Made by a program: the position numbers and the translations under genes. A stretch of DNA of 35,670 bases, from the NCBI RefSeq assembly GCF_900168265.1, contig NZ_FVZF01000033.1, forward strand, positions 1 to 35,670, given 5' to 3'. Below the pieces are notes generated by a model that worked only from the letters and a program-made list of their open reading frames with translations, was not told the DNA's origin and did not search any database. Positions 25,056-33,363 of the stretch are shown in pieces. This DNA comes from Salegentibacter salarius. GTDB lineage: Bacteria; Bacteroidota; Bacteroidia; Flavobacteriales; Flavobacteriaceae. Position 1 is the stretch's first letter, and each line of letters begins with the position of its first letter.

Positions 25056-25085
25056 AAGAGTCACCAGTTAGGCGGCTCTTTTTTT
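25056..25085 (+). terminator. Rho-independent terminator of the acidic lipoprotein gene
   Basis: The stem AAGAGTCACC / GGCGGCTCTT, with one mismatch and one wobble, has a five-base loop and is followed by seven T residues. It lies 24 bases after the stop codon. Confidence 0.88.
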
Positions 25086-25125
25086 GTCCTTTATTTTCTT
25101 AATTTTAGGCAAATAAACATTGTTT

Positions 25126-25859
25126 ATGAAAGATAATTTTTCTTCAAAGTCTTCATCTTATGCTAAGTATAGACCAACTTATCCGCAGGCATTATTTCAA
25201 TTTCTGAAAGAAAAACTCGATAGCACAGCAAGAGCATGGGACTGTGAACGGGAAATGGCCAGGTGGCGGGGGAACTAGCAAAGTTCTTTAAAGAAGTTCA
25301 GGCAAGCGATATAAGTCAACAACAATTAGACAATGCGGTGAGTCAGCCCAATATTCATTATTCGGTACAGCCTGCTGAGAAAACCAGCTTTCCAGACCAT
25401 AATTTCGATCTAATTACTGTGGCGCAGGCTATTCATTGGTTTAATTTTGAGGCTTTTTATAAAGAAGTAGAACGTGTTTTAAAACCCGATGGCATCATCG
25501 CGGTGATAGGTTATTCTTTGTTTAAAAGCAATCCGGAAACCGATGAGGTTATCCTTAATTTTTATCGGGATATTATTGGTCCGTTATGGGATGAAGAACG
25601 TAGGTATTTAGATGAAAAATATAAAAGCATCCCTTTTCCATTTAAAGAGATTAAATCTCCTGCATTTGAGCAAGAATATCAGTGGACGTTCACTCATTTA
25701 ATTGGCTATTTAAAAACCTGGAGTGCCGTAAAACATTACGAAAAAGCAAAAGGAGAAAACCCGGTAGATCTAATTGAAGATGAACTCAAAGCATCATTTG
25801 GTGCTAAAAACAAAGTAGTGTTTCCTATACTTTTTAGATCAGGAAAACTTGTTAGATAA
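25126..25859 (+). pseudogene. SAM-dependent methyltransferase (type 11), broken by a one-base deletion
   Basis: The ATG at 25126 opens a frame MKDNFSSKSSSYAKYRPTYP and reads to WDC, then goes out of frame and stops. Adding one base at about 25246 (TGTGAACGG to TGTGGAACGG) restores WDCGTGNGQVAGELAKF, the SAM-binding motif I of class I methyltransferases, and then a 244-residue protein to the stop at 25859. The rest, visible in frame from 25263, has FDLITVAQAIHWFNFEAFYK and RVLKPDGIIAVIGYSLF. The lost base lies at the SAM-binding loop. It may be a true pseudogene or a sequencing error. It resembles the family of uncharacterised methyltransferases with YAKYRP N-termini. Confidence 0.85.
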
Positions 25860-25941
25860 TTTTTTGAATTTAAGTGGCATAAAATATGATTACCTTCAGC
25901 TCGTTAATAAATGAACATATAGCTGATTAAAATTATTGATA

Positions 25942-27135
25942 ATGAATAAATTAGGTTTTATTTTCCTGTTTGTTTCAGGAATGCTTTTTCAGAATATTTC
26001 CGCACAAAGCTTTGCCGAAGACCAAACGGTAACTCAACAAGTGCTTCAGGAGCTTAATCGGGAACGCAGTTTGTTAAGCCAGAATCTGGAATTTAGAATC
26101 AAGGAAATAGATTCTAAAATCAGCAATCTTGATGAAAGTATACAAAATACAAATTCTTCCGCAGAAAAGGTTGAAAAACTATTGGAACGCGTTAAATTTT
26201 TGGAAGAAAGACAGGAAGAAATAGATAAAAACACCATAAGCGTTTACAAGTATAATTATAGCTCTGCTGTGCTGAATTTGGCATCTATGGAGCGTGAGAT
26301 CAAGCCCCTAAATCTCTTTAATGCTTCCCGGGAATTTTACGCGACCTTAGACCAGGTGAGTAATCCAATGCATTATGAAGGTTACCAGGAATGGTTTGGG
26401 CAGTTTAGAAAATTTGTAGAAGAAGAAAAGAAGAATGATGCCCGGCTTTCAGCTTTGAGTCATATTCTAACGGTAACTGGCGACCTTGCCCAGGGCACTC
26501 CTTTTACGGGAATGTTTGCAGGAACCGTTTTTGACGGAATCGGCAGTTTTATAAATTCTCTGGGTTGGGGCGATAAAAAGCTGAAACAGCAAAGTACCGA
26601 AATGCTGAAACTAACCACAACTGTGGCACAATTTACACACGATAAGGATCTTATAGAAACCGAATGGGAATCTATAAATAAGAATCTGGATGAATTAAAA
26701 GAGCTTCAGGAAAAAGCAATGCAGGAAAATTTGGTGCAAATCCTTGAAATAGACCCGAAGGAATTTGACAGAAATTTTACCAATGAGACCGATGCGAAAA
26801 AACGTACCCAATACATTCTTGATATTTCTAAAATAGCCGAAAATAAAATTGCTGAAGAGAAAGCTAAAAACCCTGAAAACTGGAAACAGGATTATCACGA
26901 TCAAATGATCGCGGTACAAAACCTGAAAATTCGATTTGGGACAATTACTTTCAGAATACTGGAAAATCTAAAAAAATATGATTCGCTCATTAAGAAATAT
27001 GAAAACGATGAATATTTAAAGACAAAAATTGCAGATTTAAAAAATAAGTTGAATACCGTACGAAACAGCTTTGAATCTACTTTTAATCCGCAAGAATATA
27101 TTAAAGCGTCTAATGAGATGTACGTGGTAGAGTAG
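25942..27135 (+). CDS. Exported coiled-coil protein with central hydrophobic segment, unknown
   Basis: From the ATG at 25942 it has 397 residues: a signal peptide (MNKLGFIFLFVSGMLFQNIS, cleavage near 22), a long coiled coil at about 34-100, a helical part up to 170, then a Gly-rich hydrophobic stretch at about 172-209 (HILTVTGDLAQGTPFTGMFA and the following FDGIGSFINSLGWG), a second coiled coil at about 212-265 and helical C-terminal regions. I recognise no family. Two long helical halves around a hydrophobic Gly-rich centre recall the general plan of alpha-helical pore-forming proteins, but this is only a resemblance. It has no obvious partner gene. Confidence 0.7.
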   Translation: MNKLGFIFLFVSGMLFQNISAQSFAEDQTVTQQVLQELNRERSLLSQNLEFRIKEIDSKISNLDESIQNTNSSAEKVEKLLERVKFLEERQEEIDKNTISVYKYNYSSAVLNLASMEREIKPLNLFNASREFYATLDQVSNPMHYEGYQEWFGQFRKFVEEEKKNDARLSALSHILTVTGDLAQGTPFTGMFAGTVFDGIGSFINSLGWGDKKLKQQSTEMLKLTTTVAQFTHDKDLIETEWESINKNLDELKELQEKAMQENLVQILEIDPKEFDRNFTNETDAKKRTQYILDISKIAENKIAEEKAKNPENWKQDYHDQMIAVQNLKIRFGTITFRILENLKKYDSLIKKYENDEYLKTKIADLKNKLNTVRNSFESTFNPQEYIKASNEMYVVE

Positions 27136-27156
27136 AGGTTTCCCTCCTAATTAATA

Positions 27157-27225
27157 AAGACTATCTGAGAATCTTAGATCCCGAAATAAATTAAGGATGA
27201 CGTTTAAAGATTTTCAGATAGTCTT
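27157..27225. repeat. Long inverted repeat between convergent genes
   Basis: AAGACTATCTGAGAATCT (27157-27174) and AGATTTTCAGATAGTCTT (27208-27225) pair in 17 of 18 positions around a 33-base loop. They lie between the convergent coiled-coil and glyoxalase-family genes. The T-run after the right arm is short. It could act as a bidirectional terminator or be a small mobile-type repeat; 13 bases of the arm recur at 369-381. Confidence 0.7.
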
Positions 27226-27235
27226 TTATGTTTGT

Positions 27236-28174
27236 CTAATGCTTTAATTCAGGCAGAAGTTTTTCAATTCTATCTCTGGAACCTTCATATTGTGCCGGTA
27301 ATTTCAGGCTGCTTCCCAGTTCTTCCAGGTCTTCATCTCGGGTAAACCCTGGATTATCTGTTGCGATTTCAAATAAAACTCCGCCGGGTTCTCTAAAATA
27401 AAGGGAGAAGAAATAATCACGATCTATCTTTTCGGTTATTTGAAGGCCTTTTTCTATTATCTTCTCACGAAAATACATTTGAGTTTCTTCATCTTTAACA
27501 CGAAAAGCAATATGATGATTAGTTCCACCGGCGTTGATACCACGTTCGGCGGTTGGATCTTCGTGAATATCTACAATGGCAGCATTTTCTACAGCACTTG
27601 TTTTATATCTATAAAAATCATCCTCTTTTTCTTCGAGTTCATAATCAAAGATATCGGTAAGAATTCCGGCCGTAGGCCCTACATTGTAAAGAGTAAGTGT
27701 AACGCTATGAAATCCTTTTAAGGCGACATCGCTTTTAATTTCATCGGTTTCCCAGGCTTCACGATCATCTTCGTGTTTAGGAACTACCAGTTTTAAATTA
27801 AGTCCGTCTGGATCGCGAAAGGGTAAATATTTTTCTCCAAACTGTTCCCTGGTTTTACCGAATTCAACACCATTTTTCTCAAAGCGTTTTTTCCAGAAAT
27901 CCAGGCTTCCTTCCGGAACCGAATACCCAATTTCTGTGGCCATTCCCACACCATTTTTACCTTTTTTGACTCTTTCCCATGGAAAAAAAGTAAGAATGCT
28001 GCCCGGAGTGCCTGTTTTATCTCCAAAATAAAAGTGATAGGTTTTTGGATCATCAAAATTCACCGTTTTCTTAACCATCCTTAATCCAAGCGTTTTGGTA
28101 TAGAAGTCGTAGTTGCGCTGTGCATTTCCTGCGATTGCAGTGATATGGTGTAAACCAAGTATTTTATGTTCCAT
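27236..28174 (-). CDS. Ring-cleaving dioxygenase-type VOC protein (MhqO-like)
   Basis: The start is set at 28174 (312 residues), where MEHKILGLHHITAIAGNAQR matches the family; the ATG at 28189 only adds five residues. It has two glyoxalase/VOC modules: residues about 1-130 with LHHITAI and FYTKTLGLRMVKKTVNFDDP, and about 150-290 with FHSVTLTLY, GGTNHHIAFRV and FREPGGVLFEIATDNPG. The pattern and length fit MhqO/YkcA-type proteins, linked in Bacillus to quinone and thiol stress. A single metal centre is expected. There is no regulator gene next to it. Confidence 0.9.
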   Translation of the reverse strand: MEHKILGLHHITAIAGNAQRNYDFYTKTLGLRMVKKTVNFDDPKTYHFYFGDKTGTPGSILTFFPWERVKKGKNGVGMATEIGYSVPEGSLDFWKKRFEKNGVEFGKTREQFGEKYLPFRDPDGLNLKLVVPKHEDDREAWETDEIKSDVALKGFHSVTLTLYNVGPTAGILTDIFDYELEEKEDDFYRYKTSAVENAAIVDIHEDPTAERGINAGGTNHHIAFRVKDEETQMYFREKIIEKGLQITEKIDRDYFFSLYFREPGGVLFEIATDNPGFTRDEDLEELGSSLKLPAQYEGSRDRIEKLLPELKH

Positions 28175-28248
28175 GTTTTTTTCTTTCAATTACGCAAAAA
28201 ACGAGCGTATTTCGGTTAAATTAATCGTAAAACTGCATATAAGACCGC

Positions 28249-28312
28249 TAATTTTTACTCGATAATCGGGATTAAATACTCCGTGGCTTGCCTCGGAATC
28301 AAATTGTATTTT
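28249..28312 (+). repeat. REP-like interspersed repeat, copy B
   Basis: This copy begins TAATTTTTACTCGATAATCG with hairpin CTCGA-TAA-TCGGG, then ATTAAATACTCCG and the core TGGCTTGCCTCGG. It lies between the VOC gene and the end of the P-type ATPase gene, in the same orientation as copy A at 17676-17740. Confidence 0.7.
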
Positions 28313-28318
28313 GCAATC

Positions 28319-30839
28319 TTAATGCTTCGTGAGCTTGCTCCGAAGTAGTTTACTGCGGCGTTTATATAGTTTATAAGCTTCAATCCAAATTACCGATAGA
28401 AAGCCTGTAACGATGCATAACGATAGTTGTTTTATCGAAATCTGTCCAAATTCAAAAAATACTCTTAGTGGTTCCCAAAATAACATTGCTGCACTTAGTA
28501 TTGTTGTTATTCCAATTATAATTGGGATAAGCTTATTTTTATAAGAAAGGGTTGTTACTGCAGAATAAAAGAAAGATCGATTAACCAGGGTTAAAAATAT
28601 ATTAGCGGCTATTAAACAGCTAAAAACCATGCTACGGGTAAGATCTTCAGAAAACCCCGAAGAAACAGCAAAGCGATAAATACCCAGAGTTCCTACTGAA
28701 ATACCAATACCCTGAGTAATACTTAAGCTTAGCTCTTTTACATTGAAAAAGCTTTGAGTTGCCGGTCTTGGTTTTTGCTTTAGAATATTGGCTTCAGCCG
28801 GTTCATTTTCATAAATAATAGAGCAGGTAGGCCCCATGATTAATTCAAGAAAGATAATATGTACCGGTGAGAAGATATTCGGATAGATCCATCCCAAGGC
28901 CAGGGGAATAAATACGGTGAGGATTATAGGAATATGAATTGAGATAATATACTGAATTGCTTTTTTGAGGTTGTTGTAGATTCTTCTGCCCATTTCTACG
29001 GCATCTACCATCCCGAAAGATCATCTTTTACCAGAATTAAAGAAGCAGCTTTTTTCGCGATCTCACTTCCTTTTTTGCCCATAGCAATACCAATATGCGC
29101 AGCTTTTAATGCGGGGCCATCATTCACCCCATCTCCGGTCATTGCCACAATTTCGTTGTTAGCTTTTAGCGCATTAATGATCTTTAATTTTGCCTCTGGA
29201 AACATTCGGGTAAAAATATTGATGGTCTTTACTTTCTCTTTGAGTTCTTCTTCAGAAAGTTTTAGCAGCTCTTCGCCATCCATGCTTTTTCCTGAATTTT
29301 TGAAATTTATTTGCCTGGCAATTTCTCCGGTAGTTACCGCATTATCGCCGGTAATTATTTTTACCTGAAGTCCTGCGGAATAAAAATCTTCAAACACTTT
29401 GCTGATATTTTCTTTAGGTGGGTCGTAAAAAGCGATAAGTCCCAGGAATTCAAATTTTAAATCTTGCTGAATTTCAGGAAATTCTTCTATTTCTGAAGTA
29501 ACTTTTCCTACCCCCAATACTCTAAAACCCTCACTTGCCAATTGGTTTAGTTGTTTTTCAATATGTTCTACCGCACTTTGTTCCAGATTAGAGACTTTTA
29601 ATAAAGCTTCAGGGGCACCTTTAGCGGCAATGATCTTTTTTCCACTTTTATTTTCAAAAACATGAGTCATCATTGGGGGTTTACCGCTAAGAGGATACTC
29701 GTGTACCATTTGAAAATCTGATCTTAGATCTGAAGCTGTATTCAGTTCATAAGCTTTGTGTATAGCAATTTCCATGGGATCAAAAGGAATGGGCTCGCTG
29801 GCCCACATGCTTACTTCAATAAGGTTTTTAGCTTCTTTATTGAGGTTAGCATCTGCATCCTGAATCTGCCAATTTTTGTTAGTGACAATTTTTGCAAGAC
29901 TCATTTTATTTTGAGTAATAGTGCCGGTTTTATCAGTACAAATTACAGTCGCGCTTCCCAGGCTTTCCACTGTTTTCATTTGCTTTACCACAATGCCCAT
30001 TTTCATGAGTCTCCATGCTCCCATAGCCATAAAAGTGGCGAAAGCAACGGGGATTTCTTCGGGAAGAATACTCATAGCCAGTGTTAGCGCTTGCAGTAAA
30101 CTTTCTAGAATGCTTAGTGATTCTTCATAATTAAGAATCCAAACCAGTAAAAAGAAGAAACTGCCGGCAATCACCATTTTCTTCACAAAATTGTTGATCT
30201 GTTTCTCGAGTAAGGTCTTTTCGGTTTTTTGGGATTCCATGCTTTTCCCGATTTTCCCCAACCGGGTTTTATTGCCAATGGCAGTGACTTTAGCCACGGC
30301 AAGACCTCCAACCACCTGGGTTCCCATAAAATTTCAGGATTTTCGTCCGCTTGTTTTGAAACGCTAAACGATTCTCCGGTCAGCACAGATTCATTAACAG
30401 AAAAGTCATTGGATTGCATGATTTTGGCATCGGCGGGAACACTATTGCCTTCTTCAACCACAATAATGTCGTCTAGAACTAATTTTGAAGCGGAAATTTT
30501 TTCAAGCTTTTGGTTACGAATAACTTTCGTTTCCGGTTGAATGATCTCCTTTAGTTTTTTAAGCGCATTTCTACTCCTGGTTTCCTGAAATAAAGAAATA
30601 CCTGCTACCAATAAAATTGCAAAACTAAGGAAGAGTCCATCTCCTGGATTTCCTGTAAGAAAATATATACTTGCGGCTACAAAAAGCAAAATGATCATTG
30701 GTTCGGTAACCAATGTTTGCATTGCAGTAACAAATCCCGATTTTCTTTTAGAAACTATTTGATTGTACCCATGTTTTTCGGCAGAGGCTTTAATCGCTTT
30801 GGAGGTAAGTCCTTTAAAATCTGCGGTAAGACTGGACAT
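28319..30839 (-). pseudogene. Cation-transporting P-type ATPase, split by two one-base deletions
   Basis: Three overlapping frames (30839-30183, 30327-29005 and 29011-28319) form one P-type ATPase. Adding one base near 30328-30331 (a run of four T on the minus strand) and one near 29011-29014 (CGGGATGG) restores 840 residues. Motifs in order: TGES at 154-157; PEEIP in the membrane region, like the ion-site PEGLP of Ca-type pumps; DKTGT with the phosphorylated Asp near 303; KGAPEAL; TGDGVNDGPALKAAHIGIAMG; then C-terminal helices. It should export or take up a divalent cation at the inner membrane. The last residues (RRSKLLRSKLTKH) coincide with a repeat hairpin. Sequencing error or decay cannot be told apart here. 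Confidence 0.88.
28325..28345. repeat. Hairpin repeat in the 3' end of the ATPase gene
   Basis: CTTCG-T-GAGC-TT-GCTC-CGAAG is a 21-base imperfect palindrome (9 paired bases with one bulge). It lies inside the last codons of the ATPase and its core GTGAGCTTGCTC resembles the GTGGCTTGCC core of repeat copy B just 50 bases away. Confidence 0.6.
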
Positions 30840-30863
30840 AAAATAGCTGAGATAAGGCTTGAA

Positions 30864-31187
30864 TTAGAGATGTTTTTGGAGCCGTTTTACAATATTGTAA
30901 GTATTCGAGTCAGAATAGGTGCCAAAAGCATTTACCAGGACGCCTTTTATTTTATGATTATGTGAGGAAATGGCATAGACGATCATTTCATCGCCGGGAT
31001 CTGTCATTCCTTCGAAACGATAGATTTCATCAATTTCGAATTCCTCAGGGGAAAGTTCCAGAGAGCGTGCAGTATCTACAATTTGATCTTTTTCCGGCTC
31101 TAATTTAAAGTCGGTAGTATAACCGCGCGTTGCCAGGCCATTTATGGCCTGGCTGACTGTTTCGTAATCGTGTCTTTCTACCAGCAT
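30864..31187 (-). CDS. Small conserved hypothetical protein
   Basis: The start is taken at 31187 (107 residues, MLVERHDYETVSQAINGLAT); a further ATG at 31238 would add 17 residues of doubtful value. It has an alpha/beta pattern with RGYTTDFKLEPEKDQI, ELSPEEFEIDEIYRFEGMTD and VYAISSHNHKIKGVLVNAFG. Similar short proteins in Bacteroidetes are sometimes named phosphoribosylpyrophosphate synthetase, but I see no PRPP-synthase motif, so that name is not supported. It ends 24 bases before the ATPase ATG and may be cotranscribed with it. Confidence 0.75.
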   Translation of the reverse strand: MLVERHDYETVSQAINGLATRGYTTDFKLEPEKDQIVDTARSLELSPEEFEIDEIYRFEGMTDPGDEMIVYAISSHNHKIKGVLVNAFGTYSDSNTYNIVKRLQKHL

Positions 31188-31275
31188 AATTATATTATAT
31201 ATACCTGTTAAATTAGATAAACTATTAATGTAAAACAACTGAAAATCAGTAATTTATTTAGCTTTAAGGTGATTT

Positions 31276-31668
31276 TTAGTTCAGGGAATTAATTATTTTC
31301 TTCAGTTTTTGCTGCACTTCGGTAGCTATTTCCTCGAGAGAATCATTTTTTGCGGCCTGCATAGAAGATATTGGGTCTACGGCTGAAACTTCAATTTCAC
31401 CATTATCATTTTCTTCCACAATTACATTACAGGGTAGAAAAACGCCAATTTTATCTTCGCTCTTTAAAGCTTTGTGAGCAAATTCAGGATTGCAGGCGCC
31501 AAGAATTCTGTATTTTTTGAAATCTACATCTATTTTCTTCTTCAGGGTTTCCTTTACATCAATTTCAGTAAGTACCCCAAAACCCTCTTCTTTTAAAGCT
31601 GCAGTTACTGTTTCTATAGCTTTGTCAAAGTTTTTTTCTTTTAAAGTAGTATTAAAATAGTAGCTCAT
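31276..31668 (-). CDS. DUF302 domain protein
   Basis: The 130-residue protein is a single DUF302 domain: FDKAIETVTAALKEEGFGVL, then EIDVKETLKKKIDVDFKKYR, GACNPEFAHKAL and VFLPCNVIVEE. Two cysteines occur at the usual places (GACNPEFA, LPCNV). There is no signal peptide. DUF302 proteins have a beta-alpha-beta fold of unknown role, often near redox or metal-transport genes, here beside a P-type ATPase gene. It has about 90 bases to the next gene and probably its own promoter. Confidence 0.9.
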   Translation of the reverse strand: MSYYFNTTLKEKNFDKAIETVTAALKEEGFGVLTEIDVKETLKKKIDVDFKKYRILGACNPEFAHKALKSEDKIGVFLPCNVIVEENDNGEIEVSAVDPISSMQAAKNDSLEEIATEVQQKLKKIINSLN

Positions 31669-31807
31669 AACTTAATTTTTTTTCGGTTTGTTTATCGTAT
31701 TAATTTACGAAGAAAATTAAATACTAAGAAGCTCTTTCATAAGAAATACTTTGAGAAAAGATTTATAATCTGAAGGCTATTCAACTTCAGGAAAAAATAA
31801 AAAAGCT

Positions 31808-31815
31808 TACTTTTG
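31808..31815 (+). promoter_or_regulatory. Putative -7 box of the pyrR operon
   Basis: TACTTTTG fits TAnnTTTG and lies 30 bases before the pyrR ATG at 31846. The resulting leader of roughly 20-25 bases is too short for a PyrR-bound attenuator. Confidence 0.5.
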
Positions 31816-31845
31816 TGTTAGAAATTCTACTTTTTGCAACTAATT

Positions 31846-32385
31846 ATGGGTCAAAGAATATTACTGAATGCTGTTGAAATAAATATTATTCTGCACCGTC
31901 TTGCCTGCCAGTTAGTTGAAAATCATACCGACTTTAAGAATACCGTTATTATTGGAATCCAGCCTCGTGGTGTTTTTCTTGCTGAAAGAATTATAAAAAT
32001 TCTCCAGGAAGAATATGGAATTACCGACTTGAATTATGGGCATTTAGATATCACTTTTTACCGTGACGATTTTAGAAGGGGTGAAAAGCCGCTGGAAGCC
32101 AATAAGACTAAAATAGATTTTATAGTAGAAGATAAAAAAGTGGTTTTTATAGACGATGTGCTTTACACAGGCCGAAGTATTAGAGCTGCACTTACCGCTG
32201 TACAATCTTTTGGCAGGCCTGCAGAAATTGAATTACTAAGTTTTATAGATAGAAGATTTAGCCGTCATTTACCAATTCAGCCAGACTATAATGGGAGACA
32301 GGTAGATGCCATAAATGAAGAAAAAGTAATAGTGAACTGGAAAGAAAACGATGGGGAAGACGTGGTTTATCTGGTTTCTAAATAA
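31846..32385 (+). CDS. pyrR: PyrR family protein (uracil phosphoribosyltransferase-type regulator)
   Basis: The start is at 31846 (179 residues, MGQRILLNAVEINIILHRLA). The PRPP-binding loop VVFIDDVLYTGRSIRAAL is typical of PyrR and type I phosphoribosyltransferases, and IIGIQPRGVFLAERI and LSFIDRRFSRHLPIQPDY are the PyrR signature segments. In Bacillus PyrR controls the pyr operon by binding attenuator RNA and also has uracil phosphoribosyltransferase activity. Here the leader seems too short for an attenuator. It is followed 8 bases later by pyrB, so both are one transcript. Confidence 0.94.
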   Translation: MGQRILLNAVEINIILHRLACQLVENHTDFKNTVIIGIQPRGVFLAERIIKILQEEYGITDLNYGHLDITFYRDDFRRGEKPLEANKTKIDFIVEDKKVVFIDDVLYTGRSIRAALTAVQSFGRPAEIELLSFIDRRFSRHLPIQPDYNGRQVDAINEEKVIVNWKENDGEDVVYLVSK

Positions 32386-32393
32386 CTAAATAT

Positions 32394-33323
32394 ATGAGCG
32401 AATTAAGTGTAGATCACTTACTGGGAATTAAATATCTTAACGAGAAGGATATTGAGCTTATTTTTAAAACTGCAGATCATTTTAAGGAAGTGATTAACCG
32501 GCCCATTAAAAAAGTCCCTTCGCTTAGAGATATTACCATAGCTAATTTATTTTTTGAAAATTCTACCCGTACCAGACTTTCTTTTGAACTTGCCGAAAAA
32601 CGATTAAGCGCCGATGTAGTTAATTTTTCAGCAGCTTCATCTTCGGTTAAAAAAGGAGAAACGCTTATAGATACCGTAAATAACATTCTATCTATGAAGG
32701 TTGATATGGTAGTTATGCGGCATCCAAATCCAGGAGCAGGTATATTTCTTTCCCGTCACGTAAAAGCAAGTATTATTAATGCTGGAGACGGAGCCCACGA
32801 GCATCCCACCCAGGCACTGCTGGATTCTTATTCCATAAGGGAACGTCTTGGGGAAGTAGCGGGGAAAAAGGTGGTTATTGTAGGCGATATTCTGCACAGT
32901 AGGGTAGCGCTCTCCAATATTTTTGCACTAAAATTACAAGGAGCTGAGGTTAAAGTTTGCGGCCCGAAAACACTTTTACCTAAACACATTGAGTCTTTAG
33001 GGGTAAGTGTAGAAACCGATCTTAAAAAAGCGCTTGAGTGGTGTGATGTAGCCAATATGCTTAGAGTTCAGAATGAACGTATGGATATTAGCTATTTTCC
33101 CAGCACCAGAGAATATGCACAACAATTTCAGTTGAATAAAAGAATGCTGGAAAGTTTAAATAAAGAAATAGTGATAATGCACCCGGGACCAATAAACCGC
33201 GGAGTGGAAATTACCAGCGATGTTGCCGATGCCGAAAATGCTATTATTTTAGACCAGGTTCAAAATGGGGTTGCAGTTAGAATGGCGGTAATATATTTAC
33301 TGGCTTCAAAGATCAACCGCTAA
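32394..33323 (+). CDS. pyrB: Aspartate carbamoyltransferase, catalytic subunit
   Basis: The 309-residue protein has the usual catalytic-chain length. The carbamoyl-phosphate motif FFENSTRTRLSFELAEKRL is at about 53-71, GDGAHEHPTQALLDSYSI at about 131-148, and the Asp-binding HPGPINRGVEI near 264-274. It makes carbamoyl-aspartate in the second step of pyrimidine synthesis. No pyrI regulatory subunit is next to it. The order pyrR-pyrB-small protein-rnz is a compact unit with short gaps. Confidence 0.97.
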   Translation: MSELSVDHLLGIKYLNEKDIELIFKTADHFKEVINRPIKKVPSLRDITIANLFFENSTRTRLSFELAEKRLSADVVNFSAASSSVKKGETLIDTVNNILSMKVDMVVMRHPNPGAGIFLSRHVKASIINAGDGAHEHPTQALLDSYSIRERLGEVAGKKVVIVGDILHSRVALSNIFALKLQGAEVKVCGPKTLLPKHIESLGVSVETDLKKALEWCDVANMLRVQNERMDISYFPSTREYAQQFQLNKRMLESLNKEIVIMHPGPINRGVEITSDVADAENAIILDQVQNGVAVRMAVIYLLASKINR

Positions 33324-33363
33324 AAGCTTTGGCTTTATAAGTTTAAATTTAAAGAATTACACA

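Noticed and set aside
29005-30331. Programmed frameshifting to explain the split ATPase.
   Set aside because: No slippery heptamer with a following structure is seen; two separate shifts in one ATPase gene are not known, so error or mutation is simpler.
30229-30540. Plus-strand open frame inside the P-type ATPase.
   Set aside because: Antisense shadow of the ATPase; no signal for a separate gene.
30864-31187. Naming the 107-residue protein phosphoribosylpyrophosphate synthetase.
   Set aside because: It lacks the PRPP-synthase motifs and is only a third of the enzyme's size.
31770-31790. Hairpin CTGAAG / CTTCAG upstream of pyrR as a pyr attenuator.
   Set aside because: It lies upstream of the likely -7 box and has no T-run or alternative fold.
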